10,953 nt of DNA from an uncultured Riemerella sp. (GTDB taxonomy: Bacteria > Bacteroidota > Bacteroidia > Flavobacteriales > Weeksellaceae): contig CALHQK010000087.1 in assembly GCA_938037185.1 (NCBI GenBank), positions 1 through 10,953 on the forward strand. Direction: 5' to 3'. Every line of letters starts with the position of its first letter. Within the stretch, counting starts at the first letter, position 1. Shown one piece after another: positions 1 to 7,937 of the stretch. Under the pieces are notes generated by a model. The model was not told the DNA's origin. It saw only the letters and a list, made by a program, of their open reading frames with translations, and ran no database searches. Position numbers and translations under genes: made by a program.

Positions 1-1
1 T

Positions 2-352
2 CTATTTTTTGTATTCAGAAACAGGAATAATTTCTCCAGAAACAGGCTCTAAAATACGAACATCCTCTTTATTTTCTTTATTCACATAAAAAATATGATA
101 AGTTTCAAAACGAACAGCCGAGTTGTAGCCCACCGTTATCTGATAAAACGGCTTTTTCTCAATAAGATATTCTTCTGTAATAAACGAAATTCCATGCTTT
201 CCATTAGTTATTTTATCGATATGTTTAGATGCCTCCTGCACCATCGGCAGGGCTAAAACTTGGGCTTCAGCCTCTTCCTGTGTATATTTTTGGGCTGGCT
301 GATGACACGAGAAAACAAGAAATGCAAGGACTAAAAAAATACTTTTTTTCAT
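2..352 (-). CDS. Small uncharacterised lipoprotein
   Basis: A complete 116-residue protein with an N-terminal hydrophobic signal sequence ending in the lipobox LVFSC, so Cys16 should be lipidated and the protein anchored to an envelope membrane. The mature part is mixed alpha/beta in character: a Glu/Ala-rich helical segment (about 24-50), then strands containing FYQITVGYNS (69-78) and YHIFYVN (85-91), ending ILEPVSGEIIPVSEYKK. This tail resembles the PepSY-like C-terminal part of small Bacteroidota lipoproteins, but I recognise no named family with certainty. It starts 17 bp after the stop of the asparaginase gene on the same strand, with no terminator between, so the two are probably cotranscribed. 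The stop codon (TAG) lies at the very edge of the window. Function unknown. Confidence 0.75.
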   Translation of the reverse strand: MKKSIFLVLAFLVFSCHQPAQKYTQEEAEAQVLALPMVQEASKHIDKITNGKHGISFITEEYLIEKKPFYQITVGYNSAVRFETYHIFYVNKENKEDVRILEPVSGEIIPVSEYKK

Positions 353-369
353 TTTTATTTTATTTTTGA

Positions 370-1422
370 TTAATATTCATTAAAATACTTTTGAATCTGC
401 TTCCAGTCTTTGGTTTTGGTAAGCGCCAGCATGAGCAGAACTCTAGATTTCTGCGGATTGAGCGATTGCGAAGCCACAAAGTGATATTTCGCATCCTCCA
501 CTTCTGCATCTGGTGTCGTAGCGCCTGTAGGAACCCGCGAAGAACGGACAATCTGAATGCCCTGTTTTTGAGCTTTTACAGCCAAATCAAAATTAGAATG
601 ATACAAATTCCCATTCCCTACACCAGCGTAAATAATTCCGTCATATTTCGCATCAATAAAGGCTTTCATCGGAAGTTCCGAAGCATTGGCATAGCCATAG
701 ACTATTCCTACTTTCGGCAGGGAAGTCAGCGACGCCACATCAAAAACTGATTTTGTAGTATGCAGATTTTGAGGAGTTTTGTTAAAATAAACTTTCCCAT
801 TATGAATATAGCCTATTTTACCAGAATTCGCTCCTGTAAAGGTTTCCACAGCGGTTGTATGGTGTTTTATCACATCTTTCGCATCAAGGATATTTTCATT
901 CATAACCACGACTACGCCTTTATTTCCTGTGTTTTTATCAGATGCCGCAACTACAGCGTTATATAGATTAAGCGGTCCGTCCGCACTAATTCCCGTCGAA
1001 GGGCGCATAGCACCTACCATCACCACTGGTTTAGAGCTATGAACCGTAAGATTCAGGAAATACGCCGTTTCCTCCATTGTGTCTGTTCCGTGGGTAATTA
1101 CTACTCCATCGTAGCCCTCTTTGTTTAGGATTTCGTTTATTCTCTTTGCTAATTTGAGCCAAATCTCATTATTCATATCCTGAGAGCCTATTTTCACTAA
1201 CTGCTCACCGCTTACTTGGGCTACTTGGTGAATTTCTGGAACGGCTTGCAACAGCTCATCGATGCCCTTTGCTCCTGCTTTGTAACTGCTTTCGGTAGAG
1301 GATTTGCTCACTCCTGCAATGGTTCCGCCTGTGGCTATAATTCTGATTTTCGGTTTTTGTGCAAAAAGTACTGCGGAAATTTGAAGAATAAAAATTAAAA
1401 TTAATTTAGTATTTAGTTTCAT
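370..1422 (-). CDS. ansB: Periplasmic type II L-asparaginase
   Basis: Hydrolyses L-asparagine to aspartate and ammonia, probably in the periplasm, since residues 1-21 form a signal peptide (hydrophobic core, cleavage near LFA-Q). The 350-residue length fits the type II family. All active-site elements known from E. coli AnsB are visible: TGGTIAG (31-37) with nucleophile Thr34, Tyr47 in the flexible lid, Ser80-Gln81 in IGSQD, Thr113-Asp114 in HGTDTMEE, and Lys186 in AKDVIKHH. The C-terminal block SSRVPTGATTPDAEVED and LNPQKSRVLL closely resembles the enterobacterial type II enzyme and argues against cytoplasmic type I. The protein is intact, with no missing catalytic residue. It is the first gene of a minus-strand pair with the small lipoprotein. 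The symbol is assigned by family; ansA is also used for such enzymes in this phylum. Confidence 0.95.
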   Translation of the reverse strand: MKLNTKLILIFILQISAVLFAQKPKIRIIATGGTIAGVSKSSTESSYKAGAKGIDELLQAVPEIHQVAQVSGEQLVKIGSQDMNNEIWLKLAKRINEILNKEGYDGVVITHGTDTMEETAYFLNLTVHSSKPVVMVGAMRPSTGISADGPLNLYNAVVAASDKNTGNKGVVVVMNENILDAKDVIKHHTTAVETFTGANSGKIGYIHNGKVYFNKTPQNLHTTKSVFDVASLTSLPKVGIVYGYANASELPMKAFIDAKYDGIIYAGVGNGNLYHSNFDLAVKAQKQGIQIVRSSRVPTGATTPDAEVEDAKYHFVASQSLNPQKSRVLLMLALTKTKDWKQIQKYFNEY

Positions 1423-1443
1423 GAAATGTTTGATTTAATTGGG

Positions 1444-1451
1444 TAAATCTA
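1444..1451 (-). promoter_or_regulatory. Weak candidate -7 box for the asparaginase gene
   Basis: Read on the minus strand this is TAGATTTA, matching the Bacteroidota consensus TAnnTTTG at five of its six fixed positions, 22 bp before the asparaginase start codon. No clear TTTG -33 element lies upstream; only T-rich sequence is present around 1471-1482. It is the best candidate in the divergent gap but remains tentative. Confidence 0.25.
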
Positions 1452-1505
1452 ATCAATATTTTTAATTCTAAAAATAGATTTTAGCCTTTTCAAATATTTT
1501 TTTAA

Positions 1506-1513
1506 TACTTTTG
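1506..1513 (+). promoter_or_regulatory. Promoter -7 box for the DUF5686 operon
   Basis: TACTTTTG is a perfect match to the TAnnTTTG -7 element of Bacteroidota promoters. Transcription would begin about seven bases downstream, near 1520, leaving a leader of roughly 15 nt before the ATG at 1535. The -33 element is poor (T-rich at 1479-1490, no clean TTTG at the usual spacing). The box also shows why a TTG at 1511 is not a plausible start: it lies inside the promoter. Confidence 0.55.
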
Positions 1514-1534
1514 CCTCTTAATCATTTTTTTAAA

Positions 1535-3829
1535 ATGCTGAATTCTAAAAAATTATTGCTTACAGGGGCTCTATTTATAGGGCTGTCCTCTTATGCACAA
1601 GAAGATGAAGACAATACAGATGGTTCTAAAAAAATAGAAGCCGTGGTCATCTCTAAAAAGAAGAAAAAAAAGTATAAAAATCCAGCCCATGAGATTTTAG
1701 CAAAACTAGTTGCAAAAAAACACATCAACAATCCTGACAACCTAAAATCATACTTCTCTGAAAATCAATCTCGTATGGAGATAGCATTTAGCAGCCTTGG
1801 GGATAAGTTTCAGAATACGAAGGTTTATAAGGATTTGAAAAAGGTAATGGAAGCCTCCAAAGACAGTCTGAGGAATGATATGGCACTGCCTGTTTTTATC
1901 TCAGAAAATATTTCGGATTTTTATTATCAAAAAAGCCCTGAAAAGCGCGCCGAAATCATCAAAAAAAGTAAAGTAGACGGTGTCGGAATAGAGGACAATG
2001 CGATGTTTTCCCAGCTGATAAGTTCTACTTTCATCAAATATAATTTCTACAATAATTATATTCATATTTTAGACAAAAACTTCATCTCGCCGCTGAATGA
2101 TAATTTTACTTCAAACTATGATTTTGAGCTGGTGGACAGAGATTTTCAAGTCAATGAAAATGGATATTATAAAATTAATTTTAAGCCTAAAAGAGCCTCT
2201 GATTTGGCTTTTGAAGGGACTTTGCTGATTTCACACAGCAACTATTCACTTTTCAGAATTACAGCAAAAATAGCTCCTTCGGCTAACCTGAACTTTATCA
2301 ACAATATCACAGTAGACCAAGAACTTGAAGAAGTGGGCGATTCCGAAATACACATGCCTGTAAAGTCCCTCGTTACGATGGAAACCGCGAAACTGGGCAA
2401 AAACGGAATGGCAGGGATTTTAAAATACCATGTTTCGAGTAAAAAAATAAAAATCAATCAAGATTTTGACCAAAAAATATTCAGCAAACCTATCACTGTC
2501 CTGCCTAATGCAAACGACAAAGACGAGCAATACTGGGAAAAGAATAGACACGAACCGATAACGGAAAGAGAACAAAAAGTCTATGCAATGATAGACGAAG
2601 TCAAAAATCTCCCTTCGGTGAAGTCTTATATAGATATTTTGGAAATTATCCTGAGAGGCTATTATGAAGCAGGAAAATTTGATTTAGGACCAATACTCTA
2701 CACAGCTGGATATAACGATGTGGAAGGATTCAGGCTGAGAGCAGGATTTAGAACCAATCATAAATTCAGCAAAAAATGGATTTTCAGCGGATATTTGTCT
2801 TACGGATTTAAGGACAGAGAGTTCAAATACGGCGGTGGTATAGATTACATTATTTCACGAGACCCATGGACACAGGTGGGAATTTCTGCACTGCATGATT
2901 TAGACCAAGTAGCGTTGCAGTATGGTAATTTTTTACTTAAGAAAAATGCAATTTTTGATGCGTTTTCTAAAAATGGTGATATGCTGATAAGAAAGCCTTT
3001 CTGGAAGAATAATTATGAAATTTATTTTCAGAGGGATTTTGTAAACTCTATTACTCAGAGGTTTACCTTTAGACATTCTACCTTTGACCCATTGTTTGAT
3101 TTAGCTTATACCAACTACACGGACGAACATGGAATTGTTTTTAATAATTTCAAAACCACTGAAATGATTTCTGAAACTCAGTGGAAAATGGGAAGAAAAA
3201 ACATACAATCTGAGAAAAACAAACAGATAACGGTGAATAACAATTTTACTCCTACAGTTACTTTCAGGCTTACTCACGCCTTTAAGGGAATCATGGGAAG
3301 TAATTTTGAATACAATAAAATTTATCTAAATGTCCAGCAAAAAATCCCTATGGGAATTTTGGGACAGGGGAACTATTCCCTCACAGCAGGGATTATCCCA
3401 GACCGAGTTCCTTTTCCTCTTTTGGAAAACCATTTAGGAAATGAGTTTGTTTTTTACAACAGAAATTCATTTAACATGATGCGTTTCTTTGAATTTACAA
3501 GTAACAAATTTGTTTCCCTACAATACACTCAATATTTGGAAGGACTGATTACCAATAGGTTACCTTTGATTAAAAAATTAAATTGGAGAAATCACCTGAC
3601 TTTCAATTATTTGATAGGAGATTTGGAGGAAAGATTCAATGCAAATGGAGCATTAAACGGCCTAAACGGAAAGCCTTACATAGAAATCGGCTATGGTTTT
3701 TCTAATATTTTTAGATTTTTACGGGTAGATTTTGTGCATAGACTTACTCATTTGCATAATACCAGCTCCGTTTTTGAAACTAATCCGCCTAAATTCAGCA
3801 TAAAAGTTTCAGCTCAAATAAGATTATAA
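1535..3829 (+). CDS. DUF5686 family outer-membrane protein
   Basis: A 764-residue protein of the Bacteroidota-specific DUF5686 family. Residues 1-21 are a signal peptide (hydrophobic GALFIGLSS, then YA-Q). A short acidic linker is followed by EAVVIS, a run of six lysines and KYKNPAHEIL (47-55), the hallmark opening of the DUF5686 core, then the typical FISENISDFYYQKSPEKR and NGYYKINFKPKR-type segments. The C-terminal half has alternating aromatic/polar strands as in an outer-membrane beta-barrel. Many relatives carry a carboxypeptidase-regulatory-like domain before this core; here only its usual trailing EVVI-like strand remains, so the protein is a short version. The ATG at 1535 is preferred over an in-frame TTG at 1511, which overlaps the promoter and would spoil the signal peptide. 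The role is unknown; TonB-receptor-like transport or surface assembly is only inference. prmA follows 9 bp later. Confidence 0.88.
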   Translation: MLNSKKLLLTGALFIGLSSYAQEDEDNTDGSKKIEAVVISKKKKKKYKNPAHEILAKLVAKKHINNPDNLKSYFSENQSRMEIAFSSLGDKFQNTKVYKDLKKVMEASKDSLRNDMALPVFISENISDFYYQKSPEKRAEIIKKSKVDGVGIEDNAMFSQLISSTFIKYNFYNNYIHILDKNFISPLNDNFTSNYDFELVDRDFQVNENGYYKINFKPKRASDLAFEGTLLISHSNYSLFRITAKIAPSANLNFINNITVDQELEEVGDSEIHMPVKSLVTMETAKLGKNGMAGILKYHVSSKKIKINQDFDQKIFSKPITVLPNANDKDEQYWEKNRHEPITEREQKVYAMIDEVKNLPSVKSYIDILEIILRGYYEAGKFDLGPILYTAGYNDVEGFRLRAGFRTNHKFSKKWIFSGYLSYGFKDREFKYGGGIDYIISRDPWTQVGISALHDLDQVALQYGNFLLKKNAIFDAFSKNGDMLIRKPFWKNNYEIYFQRDFVNSITQRFTFRHSTFDPLFDLAYTNYTDEHGIVFNNFKTTEMISETQWKMGRKNIQSEKNKQITVNNNFTPTVTFRLTHAFKGIMGSNFEYNKIYLNVQQKIPMGILGQGNYSLTAGIIPDRVPFPLLENHLGNEFVFYNRNSFNMMRFFEFTSNKFVSLQYTQYLEGLITNRLPLIKKLNWRNHLTFNYLIGDLEERFNANGALNGLNGKPYIEIGYGFSNIFRFLRVDFVHRLTHLHNTSSVFETNPPKFSIKVSAQIRL

Positions 3830-3838
3830 TTTAGAAAA

Positions 3839-4669
3839 ATGCAAAAATACCTTGAACTTAATATAAAAATAGAACCACTTCAGCCATGGAACGAAATCCT
3901 AATGGCGGAGCTGATAAACATTGGTTTTGACAGCTTTACGGAAGAAAATGACGGCATTCTGGCGTATGTTCCAGAGGAGTCTTTCAGCGAAGATGAACTA
4001 AAAAATCTTTGGCTGCTGAGCCATGATGAGGTTAAAATTTCCTACACCATTCAGGAAATGCCCAATATCAACTGGAATGAGGAATGGGAAAAGAATTTTT
4101 CGCCCATAAATGTGGAAAACAAAGTGCTTATCCGCGCAGAATTTCACGAAAGCCAAAACACACCGTATGAAATCATCATTCAGCCCAAAATGTCTTTCGG
4201 CACAGGGCATCACGCCACTACTTACCTGATGATTCAGCAGATGCTGGATATGGATTTCAGTAGTAAAAAAGTGCTGGACATCGGCTGTGGGACTTCTATT
4301 TTGGCAATTTTTTCAAAGTTAAAAGGCGCAGAGGATGTTTTAGCCATTGACATTGATGAATGGGCTGTGGAAAACTCCAAAGAAAACGCGGAAAGAAACC
4401 AAATGAATTTCCGCATAGAACAAGGAACAGCGGAAAATCTGGGCAAAGAAAATTTTGATATAATTTTAGCGAATATCAACCGAAATATTTTGATTTCAGA
4501 TATTCCTACTTATGTTTCGGTTTTGAACAGCGGCGGAAAACTCCTGCTTTCAGGGCTTTGTTTCTTCGATGTCAATGATATTTTGGAAGTCTGCACAAAG
4601 CATGATTTAGTTCTGAAAAACCAAGTCCAAAGAGAAGAATGGGTAAGCCTTCTTTTAGAAAAACCTTAA
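3839..4669 (+). CDS. prmA: Ribosomal protein L11 methyltransferase
   Basis: Transfers methyl groups from S-adenosylmethionine to ribosomal protein L11 in the cytoplasm. The 276 residues are slightly fewer than in E. coli PrmA (about 293). The N-terminal substrate-recognition domain ends at the conserved WNEEWEKNF (79-87). The catalytic domain shows FGTGHHATT (120-128), the AdoMet-binding loop VLDIGCGTSILAI (145-157), the acidic DIDEWAVENSKEN (171-183) at the end of the second strand, and the motif ANINRNIL (211-218) that marks PrmA among class I methyltransferases. It begins 9 bp after the DUF5686 gene and ends 10 bp before the WbqC-like gene, so it sits inside an operon. No key residue appears to be missing. 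Confidence 0.95.
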   Translation: MQKYLELNIKIEPLQPWNEILMAELINIGFDSFTEENDGILAYVPEESFSEDELKNLWLLSHDEVKISYTIQEMPNINWNEEWEKNFSPINVENKVLIRAEFHESQNTPYEIIIQPKMSFGTGHHATTYLMIQQMLDMDFSSKKVLDIGCGTSILAIFSKLKGAEDVLAIDIDEWAVENSKENAERNQMNFRIEQGTAENLGKENFDIILANINRNILISDIPTYVSVLNSGGKLLLSGLCFFDVNDILEVCTKHDLVLKNQVQREEWVSLLLEKP

Positions 4670-4679
4670 TCCAAATAAA

Positions 4680-5294
4680 ATGCAAACAGTCTTATTACCA
4701 ATATTTTATCTCCCTCCTATTTCTTGGTTTTCTGAGTTTTGTAATTCGGAAAATCAGATTATTTTGGAGCAAGAGGAACACTTCCCAAAGCAGACCTACC
4801 GAAATAGAGCCTGTATTTTTGGGGCAAATGGAAAACTACCTTTAATCATCCCAATAAACCACAACGGGAAAAGAGCTTTCCGAGATATAGAAATATCATA
4901 TTCCGAAAGATGGCAGTCGCTCCACTGGAAATCAATAAAAACGGCTTATCAATCTTCTCCTTATTTTGAATTTTATGAAGACCAGCTGAGCAAAATTTAT
5001 GAAAATCAACCCAAATTTTTGATTGATTTTAATCTAAAAAGTCTGGAAATTATCCAAAAATTATTGAAAACAGACCAAAGTTTTTCATTAACCGAAGAAT
5101 ACATCAAAACGCCTTCGGCAAAGGATTTTAGGGAAAGTTTTTCAGCAAAAATAGAACCTGCCTTCCAGCAGGAGGAATATTATCAGACTTTTTCTGATAA
5201 ACTAGGCTTTATCAAAGACCTTTCCGTAGTAGATTTGCTCTGCAACCTCGGTCCAGAGGCTGGTTCTTACCTAAAAAATCATAAAAATGAATAA
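4680..5294 (+). CDS. WbqC-like family protein
   Basis: A 204-residue cytoplasmic protein matching the WbqC family, which is common in Bacteroidota and occurs in some polysaccharide gene clusters; its biochemical activity is not established. Family landmarks are LLPIFYLPPISWF at the very N-terminus (supporting the ATG at 4680), QTYRNRACIFGANGK (38-52), ERWQSLHWKSIKTAY (76-90), SSPYFEFYED (92-101) and near the C-terminus YYQTFSDKLGF plus LSVVDLLCNLGPEA (181-194). The gene starts 10 bp after prmA, and its last 8 bases overlap the start of the phosphodiesterase gene, implying translational coupling. No O-antigen or capsule genes are nearby, so a role in polysaccharide synthesis cannot be argued from context here. 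Confidence 0.85.
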   Translation: MQTVLLPIFYLPPISWFSEFCNSENQIILEQEEHFPKQTYRNRACIFGANGKLPLIIPINHNGKRAFRDIEISYSERWQSLHWKSIKTAYQSSPYFEFYEDQLSKIYENQPKFLIDFNLKSLEIIQKLLKTDQSFSLTEEYIKTPSAKDFRESFSAKIEPAFQQEEYYQTFSDKLGFIKDLSVVDLLCNLGPEAGSYLKNHKNE

Positions 5295-6228
5295 GAAAAT
5301 TATTTTTCCGCTGGTTTTCTTGGGACAGCTGTTCGCTGCACAGAGTTTTAAAATCATTCCTTTGGGTGTTTTTGGTGGAATAGATGAAAGCAATCTTTCT
5401 TCTTATCTCATCTCTGAACCGAGCAAAGAGTCCTATCTGGCTCTAGATGCAGGAACTATCCATACAGGGCTGAAAGTTTATTTACAAAAAAATAGAAAAA
5501 AAGAAAGTCCAGAGCAATTTTTGAAAGAGAAAATCAAGGGATATTTCATTTCGCATCCGCATTTTGACCATAGTTCAGGGCTGGTTATCAACTCGCCTGA
5601 GGATTCTAAAAAGAACATTTACGGAGCCGAATTCGTGATAGAAGCCCTCAAAAAACATCATTTTTCTTGGGAAGCTTGGGCTAATTTTGCCAATGAAGGC
5701 GAAAAACCTATTTTAGGAAAATACACTTACAAAAAGTTGAACACAGATGAATGGACAAGTGTGGAAAACACTGATTTACAGCTAAAAATGTATTATTTAA
5801 GCCATACAGGGAAAAATCTAAGCTCTGCAGCGCTTATAAAAAATATTGAAAATCAATACTTTGTATATCTCGGTGATACAGGTGCGGATAGAATTGAGGG
5901 AACGGAGCAGCTTGCCGATTTATGGAAAGCCATTGCTCCGATTATCAAAGAAAAAAGGCTGAAAGGCATCGCCATAGAATGTTCTTATAGTAATGAACAA
6001 CCTGAAAACCACCTATATGGACACCTTACTCCTCGCCTATTGACCGAGGAAATGGAGAATTTGGAGAAACTTGTCGGCAAAGGTGGATTGAAAAGTTTAA
6101 ATCTCATCATTACCCACATCAAACCTAAGAAAAACATTCATCAAAAAGTTAAAAGTGAGTTAAATGTTTTGTATAAAAAGGGGATAAAAATTATCTTTGC
6201 TGAACAAGGAAAAATAATTAATTTATAA
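5287..6228 (+). CDS. Periplasmic class II cyclic-nucleotide phosphodiesterase
   Basis: A 313-residue member of the class II 3',5'-cyclic-nucleotide phosphodiesterase family (yeast PDE1 and Vibrio CpdP type), a metallo-beta-lactamase-fold enzyme. Residues 1-18 form a signal peptide (FPLVFLGQLFAA), so it should act in the periplasm. Metal-ligand motifs are visible: HPHFDH (90-95) followed by GLVINSP, LSHTG with His173, GDTGAD with Asp197, ECS with Glu231, GHLTP with His246, and THIKP with His277. The classical signature has HxHLDH; here Leu is Phe and the next aliphatic position is Ser, while the metal-binding His and Asp are kept. The start overlaps the end of the WbqC-like gene by 8 bp. Cyclic-nucleotide hydrolysis is inferred from family membership; another phosphodiester substrate is possible. 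The end of the gene contains a promoter for the protease gene. Confidence 0.85.
   Translation: MNKKIIFPLVFLGQLFAAQSFKIIPLGVFGGIDESNLSSYLISEPSKESYLALDAGTIHTGLKVYLQKNRKKESPEQFLKEKIKGYFISHPHFDHSSGLVINSPEDSKKNIYGAEFVIEALKKHHFSWEAWANFANEGEKPILGKYTYKKLNTDEWTSVENTDLQLKMYYLSHTGKNLSSAALIKNIENQYFVYLGDTGADRIEGTEQLADLWKAIAPIIKEKRLKGIAIECSYSNEQPENHLYGHLTPRLLTEEMENLEKLVGKGGLKSLNLIITHIKPKKNIHQKVKSELNVLYKKGIKIIFAEQGKIINL
6168..6199 (+). promoter_or_regulatory. Internal promoter driving the S8 protease gene
   Basis: TTTG at 6168-6171 and TATCTTTG at 6192-6199 are separated by 20 bp. This is close to the ideal Bacteroidota promoter (TTTG, 19-20 bp, TAnnTTTG). Transcription would start near 6206, giving a leader of about 37 nt before the protease ATG at 6243. 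The whole element lies in the last codons of the phosphodiesterase gene, so the protease can probably be expressed apart from the upstream operon. Confidence 0.6.
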
Positions 6229-6242
6229 ATAACAAATTTACA

Positions 6243-7919
6243 ATGAAAAAAGTACTCATTGCAGCGGCGTTTCTAGCGTCTTTTAGTTTTGCTTTTGCAC
6301 AAGACAAAATGCAAAATAATGATTTAAAAACTTGGTATCACAAAGATTTTTCGACTACCAATGTTTATGGTGTTAATACCAACAATGCTTACAAATTCTT
6401 AGAATCCAAAGGATTAAAGCCAAGAACTGTTGTAGTAGGTGTTTTGGATAGCGGTGTGGAAGTAGACCACCCAGGACTGATTAACAACATGTGGAAAAAC
6501 CCAAATGAAATCCCAAACAATGGTATAGATGATGATAAAAACGGATATGTAGATGATATCTATGGATGGAACTTCATCGGTGGAAAAACAGCTGATATAG
6601 ATGCTGATAACCTAGAAGTAACTAGAGTTGTAAAAGAATATCAAGAGGTATTTGAGGGCAGTGATTCTGTGAAGAATAAAGTAAACCAAGCCCAAATGCC
6701 GGAAGAATACAAAATGTATCTGAAATCAAAAGAGATTTTCAATACAAAAGGAGATGAAGCTAAGAGAAATTACCAGTATTTCAAAGGATTTAATGATGCT
6801 ATCCCAAGCATTGTGGCTACTATGAAAGGCAAAAACCTTACTCCGCAGAACCTTAGTTCCATCAAGCCTGCAAACCAAGAGGAAGCAAGAAATTTACAAA
6901 TCCTAAATTCCATTGCTCAAGACCCTTCTAACCAAGGGAAAACACCTAAGGAAGTAGAAGAGTATTTGCAGAAAGAAATCAAAGGAGCTTTGAAACACTA
7001 CGAATCTCAGGCGACAAAACACTACAATCTTGATTTTGACCCAAGAGCAGAAATCGTAGGAGATGATTATGATAATTACAACGAAAAATTCTACGGAAAC
7101 AACCATTATGAAGGGCCTGATGCTTCCCACGGAACGCATGTTTCTGGAATCATTGCGGGGTATCCTCACGGAAATGAAGTTCAGTATGGTGTAGCTCATA
7201 AAGTGGCTAAAATCATGACTGTGAGAGCTGTTCCAGATGGAGACGAAAGAGATAAAGATGTTGCTAATGCTATCAGATACGCCGTGGATAATGGTGCTAA
7301 AATCTTGAACATGAGCTTCGGAAAGCCTGTTTCACCAGGAAAAAAACATGTTTGGGATGCGATGAGATACGCAGAAAGCAAAGGCGTTCTTTTAGTAAAA
7401 GCCGCTGGAAATGACAACCAAAACCTCGCGGAACACCATTATTTCCCTACAAGTTTCATGAAACCATCGGATGACAAACCGATTGTGAGCAATATGATTG
7501 TAGTAGGGGCAAGTACCAATGACAAAGACTTCCTGAGAGCTGGTTTCTCCAACTATAATGGCAAAATGGTAGATGTTTTCGCACCTGGTCAGGAAATCTA
7601 TTCCGCTGTGCCAGATGCAAAATACGAATACCTACAAGGGACTTCTATGGCGTCTCCGGTAGTAGCTGGTGCAGCGGCGGTGCTTTGGGCATACATGCCG
7701 AGCCTTACCCCTCAGCAGATAAAAGAAGCTCTCGTAAAAACGGTAAATAAATCTACTGTAAATGCAAGCACCAATGAAAACAGCAGATTTGACCAAATTT
7801 CTGTTTCTGGCGGAGTGATAGACCTTTACAAAGCGGCGCAGTATGCTTATAATAACTTCTACAACAAAAAAGCACATGCTCCACAAAAGGCTAAAACAGC
7901 TAAAAAGGCTAAAAAATAA
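6243..7919 (+). CDS. Secreted S8 family subtilisin-like serine protease
   Basis: A 558-residue subtilase with signal peptide MKKVLIAAAFLASFSFAFA-Q (1-19). The catalytic triad is intact: Asp69 in GVLDSGVEVDHPG, His296 in DASHGTHVSGIIAG and Ser468 in LQGTSMASPVVAG; the oxyanion Asn390 is in KAAGNDN. Asp69 and His296 are 227 residues apart, against about 32 in subtilisin, so roughly 190 residues are inserted; the insert opens with an Asp-rich, possibly calcium-binding segment, NNGIDDDKNGYVDD, and continues as Lys/Glu-rich helices. This arrangement is known in a Bacteroidota subtilase subgroup. No I9 propeptide and no type IX secretion C-terminal domain are evident; the protein ends in a Lys/Ala-rich tail (about 541-558). 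It should reach the periplasm or outer membrane through Sec. It lies 14 bp after the phosphodiesterase gene and has its own likely promoter. Substrate unknown. Confidence 0.92.
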   Translation: MKKVLIAAAFLASFSFAFAQDKMQNNDLKTWYHKDFSTTNVYGVNTNNAYKFLESKGLKPRTVVVGVLDSGVEVDHPGLINNMWKNPNEIPNNGIDDDKNGYVDDIYGWNFIGGKTADIDADNLEVTRVVKEYQEVFEGSDSVKNKVNQAQMPEEYKMYLKSKEIFNTKGDEAKRNYQYFKGFNDAIPSIVATMKGKNLTPQNLSSIKPANQEEARNLQILNSIAQDPSNQGKTPKEVEEYLQKEIKGALKHYESQATKHYNLDFDPRAEIVGDDYDNYNEKFYGNNHYEGPDASHGTHVSGIIAGYPHGNEVQYGVAHKVAKIMTVRAVPDGDERDKDVANAIRYAVDNGAKILNMSFGKPVSPGKKHVWDAMRYAESKGVLLVKAAGNDNQNLAEHHYFPTSFMKPSDDKPIVSNMIVVGASTNDKDFLRAGFSNYNGKMVDVFAPGQEIYSAVPDAKYEYLQGTSMASPVVAGAAAVLWAYMPSLTPQQIKEALVKTVNKSTVNASTNENSRFDQISVSGGVIDLYKAAQYAYNNFYNKKAHAPQKAKTAKKAKK

Positions 7920-7937
7920 CCTTTTATATTTCTATTT

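Noticed and set aside
391..966. Plus-strand open frames opposite the asparaginase gene
   Set aside because: Antisense to a strongly conserved gene; translations show no domain and have no promoter or start context.
1511..1534. TTG start eight codons upstream for the DUF5686 protein
   Set aside because: The TTG overlaps the TACTTTTG promoter box, and the added residues would precede an already complete signal peptide that begins at ATG 1535.
4639..4845. 68-codon plus-strand frame bridging prmA and the WbqC-like gene
   Set aside because: It overlaps the ends of two well-supported genes in another frame and resembles no family.
7632..7886. Minus-strand open frame opposite the end of the protease gene
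   Set aside because: Rich in Arg, Tyr and Ser with no domain, and overlaps the catalytic serine region of the protease; best explained as a shadow frame.
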